IMG/VR virus record: IMGVR_UViG_3300035212_001167
Span: 1-64,000 of that record
DNA from: a virus
Reading direction: 5' to 3' (one strand)
DNA: 64,000 nucleotides
The translations under genes and the position numbers were made by a program. Below are positions 29,201-36,870 of the stretch, piece after piece (position 1 is the stretch's first letter; every line of letters begins with the position of its first letter). The notes beneath the pieces are model-generated. The model was not told where the DNA came from. It saw only the letters and a program-made list of their open reading frames with translations, and ran no database searches.

Positions 29201-30950
29201 CTGTTCCTGAACTACCGCTTGTCCCTGATGAACCATCTGTTCCGCTTGTTCCTGAAGAACCTGACGTACCATTAGTTCCGTTAACACCACTAATTCCACT
29301 TGAACCCGAGGTACCACTTGAACCATCGGTACCACTTGTTCCTGAACTACCGTCAGTTCCACTTGTTCCTGAAGAACCATCAGTTCCTGAAGTACCTGAA
29401 CTCCCACTTGTTCCTGAAGAACCGCTAGTCCCTGAAGAACCATCCGTTCCACTTGTTCCTGAAGAACCATCTGTTCCTGAACTTCCGCTTGTTCCTGAAC
29501 TACCGTCAGTTCCGCTAGTTCCTGATGAACCATCTGTTCCTGAACTACCGTCAGTTCCACTTGTTCCTGAAGAACCATCAACACCACTTAATCCGCTTGA
29601 ACCCGAAGTGCCTGAACTTCCGTCAGTTCCACTTGTTCCTGATGAACCATCTGTTCCTGAACTTCCGCTAGTTCCTGATGAACCATCTGTTCCTGAAGTT
29701 CCTGAACTACCGTCAGTTCCGCTTGTACCTGAACTACCATCTGTACCACTTGAGCCCGATGTTCCTGAAGAACCATCTGTTCCACTAGTTCCTGATGAAC
29801 CATCTGTTCCTGAACTACCGTCAGTACCGCTTGTTCCTGAAGAACCGTCAATACCACTAGTTCCTGAACTACCGTCAGTTCCACTTGTACCTGAACTACC
29901 GTCAGTTCCACTTGTACCTGAACTACCATTGGTACCACTTGTTCCGCTTGAGCCCGATGTTCCTGAAGAACCATCTGTTCCTGATGTTCCTGAAGACCCA
30001 CTATTTCCTGACGTACCTGAACTACCATCGGTCCCACTAATACCTGAAGTCCCTGAAGAACCATTAACACCACTTATACCACTAGACCCTGAAGTTCCCG
30101 AAGAACCATCAGCACCTGAAGTTCCCGAACTACCGTCAGTTCCTGAAGTTCCTGAAGAACCGTCAATCCCACTTGTTCCTGAAGAACCTGACGTTCCTGA
30201 AGAACCGTCAGTCCCACTTGTTCCTGAACTACCATCAGTACCTGAAGTACCTGATGAACCATCAGTACCCGAACTTCCACTAGTCCCTGAAGAGCCGTTA
30301 GTCCCTGAAGAGCCGTTAGTCCCTGAAGAGCCGTTAGTTCCTGAAGAACCACTACTACCAGAAGAACCACTACTACCTGACGTACCCGATGTTCCTGATG
30401 AACCACTTTCACCCGAAGAACCCGATGAACCCGATGAACCGTTAGTTCCTGAAGAACCGTTAGTTCCTGAAGAACCGTTAGTTCCTGAAGAACCACTACT
30501 ACCAGAAGAACCACTTGAACCTGAACTTCCTGATGAACCACTTGAACCTGAACTTCCTGATGAACCACTTGTTCCACTAGAACCTGATATTCCTGAAGTA
30601 CCACTTGAACCTGATGTTCCTTTAGTTCCTGAACTACCCGAAGAACCGCTACTTCCTGATGTTCCACTACTTCCTGAAGAACCACTTAAACCTGAAGTAC
30701 CATTTTGACCACTTGAACCTGACGAACCATTAACACCACTTGTTCCTGATGAACCATTAACACCACTTGTTCCTGCAGTACCTGAAGTACCAGCAAGGGA
30801 TAGAGCATCCGCAATTTGTTGGATACTTGCTTTATATGATGAACCTGCGGGGTTTTGTGATGTATCACCCGTAATGACAATGTGTACAATGTCATCTGGA
30901 GATACTATCGGAGCTTGGGTTCTGTCGGTCAGTCTTTGATAATTCGGCAT
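23289..30950 (-). CDS. Giant collagen-like fibre protein with Asp-rich half (2553 aa)
   Basis: Residues 1 to about 53 are a unique head (MPNYQRLTDRTQAPIV, ASIQQIADAL). Collagen-like triplets follow for about 2350 residues. The N-terminal half carries many GTD and some GTN triplets, in units such as GSSGTSGTDGSSG and about eight copies of GLSGVDGSSGTSG. The C-terminal half has almost only GTS, GSS and GTA. The last 150 or so residues form a tip (FDGTTLGITGDTIEQ ... ISVGTRIVF) of the kind found at fibre ends. It lacks the GTR marks of the 3117-residue fibre; basic triplets are nearly absent, apart from one GTK. Acidic stalks here and basic marks there could serve register or pairing; that is speculation. 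The gene has its own octamer promoter and terminator. Confidence 0.85.
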   Translation of the reverse strand: MPNYQRLTDRTQAPIVSPDDIVHIVITGDTSQNPAGSSYKASIQQIADALSLAGTSGTAGTSGVNGSSGTSGVNGSSGSSGQNGTSGLSGSSGSSGTSGSSGSSGSSGTKGTSGSSGTSGISGSSGTSGSSGSSGSSGSSGSSGSSGSSGSSGSSGTNGSSGTNGSSGTNGSSGSSGSSGESGSSGTSGTSGSSGSSGSSGSSGTNGSSGTNGSSGTNGSSGTSGSSGTDGSSGTSGTDGSSGTSGTDGSSGTSGSSGTSGIDGSSGTSGTDGSSGTSGADGSSGTSGSSGISGVNGSSGTSGISGTDGSSGTSGNSGSSGTSGTDGSSGTSGSSGTSGTNGSSGTSGTDGSSGTSGTDGSSGTSGIDGSSGTSGTDGSSGTDGSSGTSGTDGSSGTSGSSGTDGSSGTSGTDGSSGTSGTDGSSGTSGSSGTDGSSGTSGTDGSSGTSGSSGLSGVDGSSGTSGTDGSSGTDGSSGTSGTDGSSGTSGSSGTDGSSGTSGTDGSSGTSGSSGTSGSSGTSGTDGSSGTSGTDGSSGTSGTDGSSGTSGSSGISGVNGTNGTSGSSGTSGTDGSSGTSGSSGTDGSSGTSGTNGSSGTSGTDGSSGTSGTSGTDGSSGTSGTSGSSGLSGVDGSSGTSGTDGSSGTSGTDGSSGTSGTDGSSGTSGTSGTDGSSGTSGTSGSSGLSGVDGSSGTSGTDGSSGTSGSSGTSGTDGSSGTSGTDGSSGTSGTSGSSGSSGTSGTDGSSGTSGTDGSSGTSGSSGTDGSSGTSGSSGTSGSSGSGGSSGTSGTDGSSGTSGTDGSSGTSGTDGSSGTSGTDGSSGTSGSSGTDGSSGTSGTDGSSGTSGSSGLSGVDGSSGTSGTDGSSGTSGSSGTDGSSGTSGTSGTDGSSGTSGTSGTSGTDGSSGTSGSSGLSGVDGSSGTSGTDGSSGTDGSSGTSGSSGTSGSSGTDGSSGTSGTDGSSGTSGSSGSSGTSGTDGSSGTSGTDGSSGSSGSSGISGVNGSSGTSGTNGSSGTSGSSGTDGSSGTSGSSGTSGTDGSSGTSGTDGSSGTSGTDGSSGTSGTDGSSGTSGTSGTDGSSGTSGTDGSSGTDGSSGTSGTDGSSGTSGTSGTDGSSGTSGTNGSSGTSGSSGLSGVDGSSGTSGTDGSSGTSGSSGTSGTDGSSGTSGTDGSSGTSGSSGTDGSSGTSGTSGTDGSSGTSGTSGTDGSSGTSGSSGTDGSSGSSGTSGTDGSSGTSGTSGTDGSSGTSGTDGSSGTSGTSGTDGSSGTSGTDGSSGTSGTDGSSGTSGTSGTDGSSGTSGTDGSSGTSGSSGLSGVDGSSGTSGIDGSSGTSGTSGTDGSSGTSGSSGSSGTSGSSGTSGTSGSSGLSGVDGSSGTSGTDGSSGTSGTDGSSGTSGTSGTDGSSGTSGTSGTDGSSGTSGTSGTDGSSGTSGTSGTDGSSGTDGSSGTSGTSGTDGSSGTSGTDGSSGTDGSSGTSGSSGISGVNGSSGTSGTSGSSGTSGSSGTSGSSGTSGSSGTSGSSGTSGSSGSSGSSGTSGSSGTSGTSGSSGSSGTSGSSGSSGTSGTDGSSGTSGSSGTSGSSGTSGSSGTSGSSGTSGTSGSSGSSGSSGTSGTSGSSGSSGSSGSSGSSGTAGTSGTSGSSGSSGTSGSSGTSGSSGTSGTSGSSGTSGTNGSSGTSGSSGSSGTSGTSGSSGTSGTSGSSGTSGSSGTSGSSGTSGSSGTNGSSGTSGTSGSSGTSGTSGSSGSSGSSGSSGTSGSSGTSGTSGSSGTSGTSGTSGTSGSSGTSGSSGTSGTSGSSGTSGTSGSSGSSGTNGSSGTSGSAGTSGTSGTSGTSGSSGTSGSSGSSGSSGSSGSSGTSGSSGSSGSSGTAGTSGSSGTSGSSGSSGTSGTSGSSGSSGSSGSSGTSGTSGSSGSSGTSGSSGTSGTSGSSGTSGTSGSSGTSGSSGTSGSSGSSGTSGTSGTSGSSGTSGSSGSSGSSGTSGSSGTSGSSGTSGTSGSSGSSGSSGSSGSSGTSGSSGTAGTSGSSGTSGTSGSSGSSGSSGSSGSSGTSGSSGSSGSSGSSGTAGTSGTSGSSGSSGSSGSSGTSGTSGSSGSSGSSGSSGSSGSSGTSGTSGSSGTAGTSGTSGSSGTSGSSGTSGSSGSSGSSGSSGSSGTAGTSGSSGTSGSSGSSGSSGSSGSSGTSGSSGSSGTSGSSGTAGTSGTSGSSGSSGTSGSSGTSGSSGTAGTSGSSGTSGTSGSSGSSGSSGTAGTSGTSGSSGSSGSSGSSGTSGTSGSSGTSGSSGSSGTSGSSGTAGTSGSSGTSGTSGSSGTSGTSGSSGTSGTSGSSGTSGTSGTSGTSGSSGTSGSSGSSGTSGSSGSSGTSGSSGTSGTSGSSGTTGTSGTSGLQGTSGTSGTSGTSGSSGTSGLSPVVSGNDNEVLTSDGAGGITSEPNLTFDGTTLGITGDTIEQGNQSLQSCRETGVTTTTLICRFPFASGSSATFDYYVYDSGTNAMRSGIIMTVWDGTNTAFTDSSTPDLNASTVAVKFYTVIIGSNLELYAAIGGGTWDISVGTRIVF
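23741..30793 (-). repeat. Collagen-like repeat region (about 7 kb), Asp-rich then Ser/Thr-only
   Basis: Continuous Gly-X-Y coding repeat. Asp or Asn sits in the Y position (GTD, GTN, GVD, GVN) mainly between about 26500 and 30300. Downstream of that in the protein the triplets are GTS, GSS and GTA. Confidence 0.88.
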
Positions 30951-30966
30951 CTTTTTAGTCTATATG

Positions 30967-30974
30967 TATAAATA
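30967..30974 (-). promoter_or_regulatory. Putative late promoter octamer TATTTATA
   Basis: It lies 16 bases before the ATG at 30950 on the coding strand, inside the 47-base gap after the 30998-31300 gene. Confidence 0.6.
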
Positions 30975-30997
30975 TGAATCTTTTCATAATTTGGTTT

Positions 30998-31300
30998 TTA
31001 TTGGTCTTCGAATATATAAATATTTGCATCCATGAAAATAAAGATTTCTCCGTCTTGATAAATCTTACCTTTCTCGTCACAATAAATTATTCCGAACTTT
31101 TCGCACCCCAAAGAGTCTATGATTTTTATTCCAACGGCGGGGGCTGAATTGAATGTGGTTGGTAGTACAATAGATATTGATGGAGGTACTTGAGTGTTAA
31201 TAGTTGAAATTAAAACACATTGATTCCCATACACATCACACGCATATAAATCATACGGTAATGTAACTCCAGAAACTCCAGTAATCTCAATTTGTGTCAT
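30998..31300 (-). CDS. Small beta-domain protein, adhesin attachment module-like
   Basis: This 100-residue protein has a single beta-type domain (MTQIEITGVSGVTLPYDLYACD) with four cysteines and an acidic, aromatic tail. It resembles the first domain of the Pro/Thr-rich protein at 2356-2949, which suggests a shared module attached to different stalks or used alone. It sits between a LamG adhesin gene and a giant fibre gene on the same strand. A terminator and a promoter octamer precede it, so it begins a transcription unit. There is no signal peptide. A chaperone or adaptor for the fibre is possible; the sequence alone does not decide. Confidence 0.6.
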   Translation of the reverse strand: MTQIEITGVSGVTLPYDLYACDVYGNQCVLISTINTQVPPSISIVLPTTFNSAPAVGIKIIDSLGCEKFGIIYCDEKGKIYQDGEIFIFMDANIYIFEDQ

Positions 31301-31304
31301 ATTG

Positions 31305-31312
31305 AATAAATA
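31305..31312 (-). promoter_or_regulatory. Putative late promoter octamer TATTTATT, near-leaderless
   Basis: It lies 4 bases before the ATG at 31300 and 31 bases past a strong terminator, so transcription must restart in this short gap. Confidence 0.62.
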
Positions 31313-31343
31313 GTTAGTATTTACTTTAACTCTTTTTTAAAAC

Positions 31344-31368
31344 AAAAAATCCCCCAAGGGTTGGAGGA
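31344..31368 (-). terminator. Intrinsic terminator of the LamG protein gene
   Basis: On the minus strand TCCTCCAA pairs with TTGGGGGA (one G-U) around a CCC loop and is followed by T6. Confidence 0.82.
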
Positions 31369-31391
31369 CTTTATTTATGTTTTTATAGTTA

Positions 31392-32426
31392 TTAATAAGG
31401 AGTGTCAGAACTACGTGTTATTGCCCCAACAATAACGGTACTACCTAAATTACTAAGGTCTTGTTGAAAAGAGGGTGAATTTAATGAGTCAATTAAAAGA
31501 ACACAGTCACCATCATTAATTTGATTAGTGGACGCACCTCCGTAAGGATTTGCACCTTGTATTGGTAATAATGAACTTTTGGGGGTTGTAAACCCACTTG
31601 TATATACAATATTTCTACATATCCTTATATCAGTAAGTTTCGCATCTAAAAAATTACTACTCGATAGTAAAGAGCCAAAATAAATTAAACCAATAGTGTT
31701 ACTAATCAGAGTGTTAGGTATTCCAACGGCAGTTTTGTCATTACCATCAAAATAGACTTTAACTTGACCATTGTCACATGTAATTGCAATGTGTTGCCAA
31801 ACATTTGTTGACAATGGTAGAGATATCGCATTACCAGTGGATAATCCGTGAAGACAACTATCTGATGGGTCAATATATAAATTTAAATCACCACCACCAA
31901 ATGAAGCACTTTGACTAAATATGTATTGGTTACTACCTGTTGATACTGGATTTCCAAAATACCAAAATTCAATTGTAAAGAATTCATTAACTGTACCAAT
32001 ATGAGTAGGAATAATCCTTGCCGTATTAGAACTATTTGGAAATATTAACGAACCTGGATTTACTTCCCAAGAAGACCAATGTCCAAAACCGTTCATCCAA
32101 ATATACGCCTCGTCACCTGTTGTGTAAGTTTTACTACTAACAAATCCCGCCTTTTCAACAAATGAAATTTCATTTAACGACAACGACCTCCAAAATCCTA
32201 CATACGCAGAAATCCCTAACGGATTTGGTTGTGTTCCTGTTGGAACTGAGTGAGCGATTACATACCCAAGGTCTTCATCGGGTCCGTTCCACCATTGAAT
32301 TCCACCTGGTTGTAATGTGTAGTCTTGGTCGTCAACCCCAATAGTTAATGTACTATTAAATACTCGGATAGCCCCATTGATTAGTGATAATGTTGGATTA
32401 TATGCAAATGGTCTTGATGTTGACAT
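31392..32426 (-). CDS. LamG/concanavalin-like virion adhesin
   Basis: This 344-residue protein carries a laminin-G-type (Laminin_G_3-like) domain at about residues 140-270: FFTIEFWYFGNP, then WQHIAITCDNGQVKVYFDG, a strand order typical of the fold, and a closing TDIRICRNIVY. Such domains bind carbohydrates and are frequent in phage tail tips and bacterial adhesins. The N-terminal 130 residues (INGAIRVFNSTLTIG, IQWWNGPDEDLGYVIAH) are probably the attachment part. It is flanked by stalk and fibre genes on the same strand, so it may bind host surface glycans. A promoter octamer lies 16 bases upstream and a terminator directly downstream. Confidence 0.75.
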   Translation of the reverse strand: MSTSRPFAYNPTLSLINGAIRVFNSTLTIGVDDQDYTLQPGGIQWWNGPDEDLGYVIAHSVPTGTQPNPLGISAYVGFWRSLSLNEISFVEKAGFVSSKTYTTGDEAYIWMNGFGHWSSWEVNPGSLIFPNSSNTARIIPTHIGTVNEFFTIEFWYFGNPVSTGSNQYIFSQSASFGGGDLNLYIDPSDSCLHGLSTGNAISLPLSTNVWQHIAITCDNGQVKVYFDGNDKTAVGIPNTLISNTIGLIYFGSLLSSSNFLDAKLTDIRICRNIVYTSGFTTPKSSLLPIQGANPYGGASTNQINDGDCVLLIDSLNSPSFQQDLSNLGSTVIVGAITRSSDTPY

Positions 32427-32442
32427 AGTTTTTTTTTTATTT

Positions 32443-32450
32443 AATAAATA
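32443..32450 (-). promoter_or_regulatory. Putative late promoter octamer TATTTATT
   Basis: It is placed 16 bases before the ATG at 32426, in the gap after the 32484-32981 gene. Confidence 0.55.
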
Positions 32451-32483
32451 TCTTTTATTTTTATTTTATTCTTAAACTTAATA

Positions 32484-32981
32484 TTATAAACCAATTGTTG
32501 GTGTTACACAAGGGGTGCGAGTTAATGTTGGTGTTGGTCTTGGAGCACGAGTTGGTTTTGGGGTTGGTGTTGGGGTGGCGCAAGGGTCAAAAGTAGGGGT
32601 TGGTGTTGGGTGTAGTGTTGGAGTTGGTGTTTTGGTTGGTTTAGGCGTTTTAGTTGGTTGTGGGGGGCAAGGAGTGTCTGTTGGTGTTGGTGTTGGCGTA
32701 CTTGTAGGAATAGGAGTTGGGGTACTTGTAGGTGTTGGTGTAGGTGTTGGTGATGGAATTGGTCTAACAACAGTTAAGAAGTTAGGGCAGTCAGAATTAA
32801 TAACTAATATAGTATAAACACCATAAACCTCTCTTGGGGGAGTTAATAAGTTAGGTTCAAATAAAAAAGGTAATAATACATCACCTAAATTAATAGCGTC
32901 CATACTGTTGTCAGGTTTAAAAACAACATTAGCAATTTGACCATTATAATTGATACTAGATATTACAATTGTTTCATTCAT
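32484..32981 (-). CDS. Pro-Thr-rich stalk protein
   Basis: This 165-residue protein has a beta-type domain at residues 1-68 ([20 protein letters not shown]; one CPNF-type cysteine) and then a long tail made mostly of TPTPTP with Lys and Arg toward the end ([23 protein letters not shown]). Proline-threonine tails are extended, protease-resistant spacers and are common O-glycosylation targets. The start codon overlaps the stop of the 1001-residue gene (ATGA), so translation is coupled and the two proteins are probably made in similar amounts. The GV-rich readings on the opposite strand are shadows of this repeat. Confidence 0.65.
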   Translation of the reverse strand: MNETIVISSINYNGQIANVVFKPDNSMDAINLGDVLLPFLFEPNLLTPPREVYGVYTILVINSDCPNFLTVVRPIPSPTPTPTPTSTPTPIPTSTPTPTPTDTPCPPQPTKTPKPTKTPTPTLHPTPTPTFDPCATPTPTPKPTRAPRPTPTLTRTPCVTPTIGL

Positions 32982-35900
32982 ATACTTAAATTATTTGGGT
33001 CACAATCACAATTGATATCAACAACTGTTACAGTTCCTCCACCATTAAGTTTAATTACATTGATGGCACATTTATAAGTTATGGTAACATATAATGGTAC
33101 ATCAATAACTTCGACAGTATTATCACAATATAAAATTTGATACGTTGAACCAGTTCCAGGTCCAAATCCACTATATAATTGGAATGTTTTGCAACAAGAT
33201 GAACAATCTCCAATAACCGTATACGTCAGAAAATTTATATGCTGTATTCCTGCACCGCCTCCATATAGACAACTACCTATAATATTTGGTAGTGGTACCC
33301 AATTATTCATTCCCCCAATTGGTGTAAGACTATTTATAGGAAGATATGCGAGTGGGTTAGGTAATGGATAATATGTGGACATATCCTCTAAAATCCAATA
33401 ATTATTTATATTATCCCAAGAAATCCTCATTAATACGGTGGGTGGGGCGATAGAGTAATAAGTGAAATAATATGATGATTTACCATTAATCTGAGTTGAA
33501 GGACTTATATTTGATGGTAATGCAATTGTACCAGTACAATCCGTTAAATCATCAATAAAACGAATACACTCTCCAGGTGTATAAACCGTAGGTGTAGGTG
33601 TAGGTGTAGGTGTTGGTGTTGAAGTTGGTGTTGAAGTTGGTGTTGAAGTGTTAGTCGGTGTTGGTGTTGGGGTGTTAGTTGGTGTTGGGGTCGGTGAATA
33701 TGTGGTTGTAGTTGTTGTTAAATTTGAGGTTGTAGTTGTTGTTGTTAAATTTGAGGTTGTAGTTGTTGTCGTTAAATTTGAGGTTGTTGTTGTCGTTGTG
33801 GTTAAATTTGTGGTGGTGGTTGTTGTTGTTTCTCCAGATATTTGGTATGTAAAGTCGTTAGGTAAACAAACCGATGTCGAGCAGTCAGGACAATCAGGGT
33901 TAAACATTCTGAAAGTATTTTTTAATAAATTAAAGTTGTGTTTTACCTCAGGAGCCGATAATGGGGTAACATACATTCTAAATTGTGAAATGGCACCATC
34001 AAAAGTTCCCGCAAAATTCTGTTCAATTAATATATTAGTTTTTAACCCATTAAATGTTGTCCCCGATAAATCATTAATTGGGAAATTTTCAGGGTCTTGA
34101 ATATAAGGTCCGTAAGGTTGCGTCATAGATGAAAAAGTTAAATTTTCTCTAAGTCCTTGGGTACCTCCACCCCACGATATATTAAATGGAACACCAACTT
34201 GTTTTTCTTTGTCGGTATCTAACCCTCTTGGGATAATCTCCTCAAAATTTTCAATTGTATGAAATAATTTACCATTAACGTAAATCTTAAGTCTCCCATT
34301 TCGATATAATTTATCAATTAACCATTTTTCATTTAATCTAACCAACTCAATTTGTTCTGATGTTTTACCACCAATTTGAGTGTATGGTATTGTAATTAAT
34401 GATGTTGCATTATTTGCTAATGATTCTAAATAAAGTTTTTCAGTTATATCACCAAGTCCTCCTCGATACCATAAATCACACGTATCTAACCATGTATATC
34501 TTTCCCATACCGCATCTACTTGAAACCAATGTTCCTCCTCTAACCACGCGGGATTCTCTAATAAACATGTAGGGTAAATTGGGGGTGTACAATAATCAAC
34601 AATAGTGTGTCCTGTAGTGTACGTAATTCCACTTGTTTCACAAGAACCCGTAGTAACACAGTCTCCTGTGAATTTTAACATTCTAACTCCGATACCAGGA
34701 TTTTTTGGGTCACCACATAATCTAAAAGATAATGCGTTTGACATAGAATCATATATTGGATTTGTTTCACAAGTATTTTCGATTGATGTAAATCCTGTAT
34801 TACAGTTATAACAAGTTGTGGTTGTTGTACAAACATCACATGATGGTGTGCAAACAGGTGGTAGTTCACAATCAGGTATTGGCGTTGGAGGGGGTGTTGG
34901 TGTTGGTGTTGGGATAATTATAGTGTCGCATATGTGTGTTTGACATTCCCACCCACAAGTTTCACAAGGGTCTAAATTACAATCACAACCACAAGTAATT
35001 TTCTTTTCTGGGTCTCCATTACAACTACTACACCCATAATTAACGTGAGGGTCATGAATATTATTTACTGACCTTGGCGGATAAACAAATACACATCTAC
35101 TATCCGTAATTGTTCTATTACAACAAGCACATGTTTGTAGTTGAGTTAGACCTGATGTTACTCGATTGTACCCCGAAAAACACAATGGACTACCACTGGC
35201 GTGGTGATAAAATTTATTTTCAGCTCTAGTTCCAAAATAAAAAAAAGTATTCTTATTGTTTGGATAAATTTCATTAAGAGTTGTTTCATTAGGTAATGGA
35301 GAATACTCATTGATAAGTCTTGGTTTCAAAACCATTTCAACGGACCATCCTTTATTCATTCTTTCAGGAAAAATCTCATAATCAAAACCAAATAATTTAT
35401 AAAACCCTTGATAAAAACCACCATATAATTCGTGGTATCTACCCTCAAAAGGGCTTGATTTACTAACCACTTCGTATAAAACGGTTTTATTAAACCCCGA
35501 AAATCTTACGTTAGGTAAATTGGTGTGACCTGTAACTTGATGTAACTTTAATCTTCGGTCGTAATACATTCTATTGAATTTTAAATAATCAGAATATAAA
35601 CCTTTAGTGAATGTTATCGTTTCACCCGTCATTTGGTTGACTAATCCGTTGTCAACACCTGTTAACCCAATATCACATGATGTTGATGATGAGTAACAAG
35701 TCAAATCATCATTATTTGGATTGTAATAATTTTGAGATACAAAAATATTATTATTATTGTATTGTTTATATGAAAGTGTTTGGTTTTGAACACTTAAAGG
35801 ATTGTTAATGTCAAAATAAACAGGAAGTCGGTTTCCGTATGTTTGTGCAATCAAATATGGGGAGAAAACAACCTCTTGATTGTAGTCTTGTTCATCTGAG

Positions 35901-35983
35901 GTCAAAGACATATCATTGGAATCTAAATTAAGTTTTAGAGACCAATTTGAGCGGACGTATTGATTTATATTTTGACTTGCCAT
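32978..35983 (-). CDS. Large Cys-rich virion adhesin with Thr-rich stalk
   Basis: The protein has 1001 residues. Residues 1 to about 270 and about 470-710 look like parts of one or two lectin-type beta-sandwiches ([48 protein letters not shown]). Between them lies a cysteine-dense insertion (about 285-470: [32 protein letters not shown]) with its own TP linker. Residues about 730-800 form a mucin-like stalk of Thr runs broken by SNL units and then TP repeats. The C-terminal 180 residues form another Cys-containing domain. The layout fits a surface adhesin; the insertion could bind metal or be disulfide-bonded. It has an octamer promoter 9 bases upstream. Confidence 0.68.
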   Translation of the reverse strand: MASQNINQYVRSNWSLKLNLDSNDMSLTSDEQDYNQEVVFSPYLIAQTYGNRLPVYFDINNPLSVQNQTLSYKQYNNNNIFVSQNYYNPNNDDLTCYSSSTSCDIGLTGVDNGLVNQMTGETITFTKGLYSDYLKFNRMYYDRRLKLHQVTGHTNLPNVRFSGFNKTVLYEVVSKSSPFEGRYHELYGGFYQGFYKLFGFDYEIFPERMNKGWSVEMVLKPRLINEYSPLPNETTLNEIYPNNKNTFFYFGTRAENKFYHHASGSPLCFSGYNRVTSGLTQLQTCACCNRTITDSRCVFVYPPRSVNNIHDPHVNYGCSSCNGDPEKKITCGCDCNLDPCETCGWECQTHICDTIIIPTPTPTPPPTPIPDCELPPVCTPSCDVCTTTTTCYNCNTGFTSIENTCETNPIYDSMSNALSFRLCGDPKNPGIGVRMLKFTGDCVTTGSCETSGITYTTGHTIVDYCTPPIYPTCLLENPAWLEEEHWFQVDAVWERYTWLDTCDLWYRGGLGDITEKLYLESLANNATSLITIPYTQIGGKTSEQIELVRLNEKWLIDKLYRNGRLKIYVNGKLFHTIENFEEIIPRGLDTDKEKQVGVPFNISWGGGTQGLRENLTFSSMTQPYGPYIQDPENFPINDLSGTTFNGLKTNILIEQNFAGTFDGAISQFRMYVTPLSAPEVKHNFNLLKNTFRMFNPDCPDCSTSVCLPNDFTYQISGETTTTTTTNLTTTTTTTSNLTTTTTTSNLTTTTTTSNLTTTTTTYSPTPTPTNTPTPTPTNTSTPTSTPTSTPTPTPTPTPTVYTPGECIRFIDDLTDCTGTIALPSNISPSTQINGKSSYYFTYYSIAPPTVLMRISWDNINNYWILEDMSTYYPLPNPLAYLPINSLTPIGGMNNWVPLPNIIGSCLYGGGAGIQHINFLTYTVIGDCSSCCKTFQLYSGFGPGTGSTYQILYCDNTVEVIDVPLYVTITYKCAINVIKLNGGGTVTVVDINCDCDPNNLSI

Positions 35984-35992
35984 CTTTTTTAT

Positions 35993-36000
35993 GATAAATA
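35993..36000 (-). promoter_or_regulatory. Putative late promoter octamer TATTTATC
   Basis: It is 9 bases before the ATG at 35983. It is arranged back to back with the plus-strand octamer at 36014, and the two form an imperfect inverted repeat. Confidence 0.55.
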
Positions 36001-36013
36001 CTCTAAATCGAAG

Positions 36014-36021
36014 TATTTATT
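36014..36021 (+). promoter_or_regulatory. Putative late promoter octamer TATTTATT
   Basis: It is 12 bases before the ATG at 36034 and is the plus-strand partner of the divergent pair. Confidence 0.55.
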
Positions 36022-36033
36022 GGAAAATGTGTT

Positions 36034-36870
36034 ATGATAAATTTTAACAAAGAATACTACAGTAATAATTATTACTTCTTTTTAAAAGATAGAGGAGACC
36101 AAATCTCCTTATACTATTCTATTGCTGACACTTTAACCGAATCTAGAAAAAAAGACAAAAAAATGGACTTCGATAAAAAAGATTCGAAAAAAGTTAAAGA
36201 TGTTGTAAATAATATTTTAAAATCAAAAGAAAAACAAACAACAATTGATATTGAGGATAAATTAAAAGGTGTAAAAAAATCTTCGGGTGAGATTGGTGAG
36301 TTAGTTGATTCTGACGGAACTATGTTAAGTTCAAGAATTCCTTTGATAAATTTAACCCTTTCCCCAAGAAAAACAATGGACCAAACTGTTGTTATGGCTA
36401 GAACAACAAATGACCCTGTAACAAGAGGTTACCGTGTTTATTATGGTGAGAGTGAAGAAGAAAAAGAAAATATTGTGTCAGAAGTTGACTATTCAGAAGC
36501 CTTTGGATATGTTGAGACTGAAGGAAAAGATTTTAAAGAAACTATAAATATATTAAAAAAGATGGGTGTTGAGAATCCCGTACAAAGAGCAAAAGAATTT
36601 GGTAAATTACCCAAAGCTAAGAAAGTTGGTGGTAAATTAAAACAAAGACTTTCTGAAAAAGATAGTATTGAAGAACAACAAAAAGAAAAAATGATTAAAA
36701 TGGTTGAGGACATCTTAACTAAGAAATCTAAAGATAGTTCAGACGTTGTAAAACGTGATGAAAGCGTTAGTAAGATATTAGTTAAAAATTTACAATCAAT
36801 TAAAAAATTAGCAGATAAAGAAGGTATCAGTATTTCTAAATTAATTAACATATTAAAATCAAATGAATAA
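36034..36870 (+). CDS. Unknown, probable virion protein, charged and helical
   Basis: This 278-residue protein is Lys/Glu-rich with long helical stretches at residues about 38-90 and 170-275. The central part (LSSRIPLINLTLSPRKTMDQ, GYRVYYGESEEEKE) is the most ordered-looking. No family is recognised. The C-terminus (ISISKLINILKS) resembles a small helix-turn-helix or coiled segment, but that is weak. It opens a five-gene plus-strand run of small, probably structural genes and overlaps the next start by 8 bases. The late-type octamer upstream supports a virion role. Confidence 0.5.
   Translation: MINFNKEYYSNNYYFFLKDRGDQISLYYSIADTLTESRKKDKKMDFDKKDSKKVKDVVNNILKSKEKQTTIDIEDKLKGVKKSSGEIGELVDSDGTMLSSRIPLINLTLSPRKTMDQTVVMARTTNDPVTRGYRVYYGESEEEKENIVSEVDYSEAFGYVETEGKDFKETINILKKMGVENPVQRAKEFGKLPKAKKVGGKLKQRLSEKDSIEEQQKEKMIKMVEDILTKKSKDSSDVVKRDESVSKILVKNLQSIKKLADKEGISISKLINILKSNE

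Noticed and set aside
23623-30708. Plus-strand open frame of 2361 codons over the second fibre
   Set aside because: Same cause: antisense of the collagen-like repeat; the minus-strand frame has proper unique ends, promoter and terminator.
14440-30793. CRISPR array
   Set aside because: The period is a codon triplet pattern inside long frames, with no uniform repeat-spacer structure.
32515-34100. Plus-strand Gly-Val-rich frames
   Set aside because: Antisense of the Thr-Pro stalks of the minus-strand adhesins.
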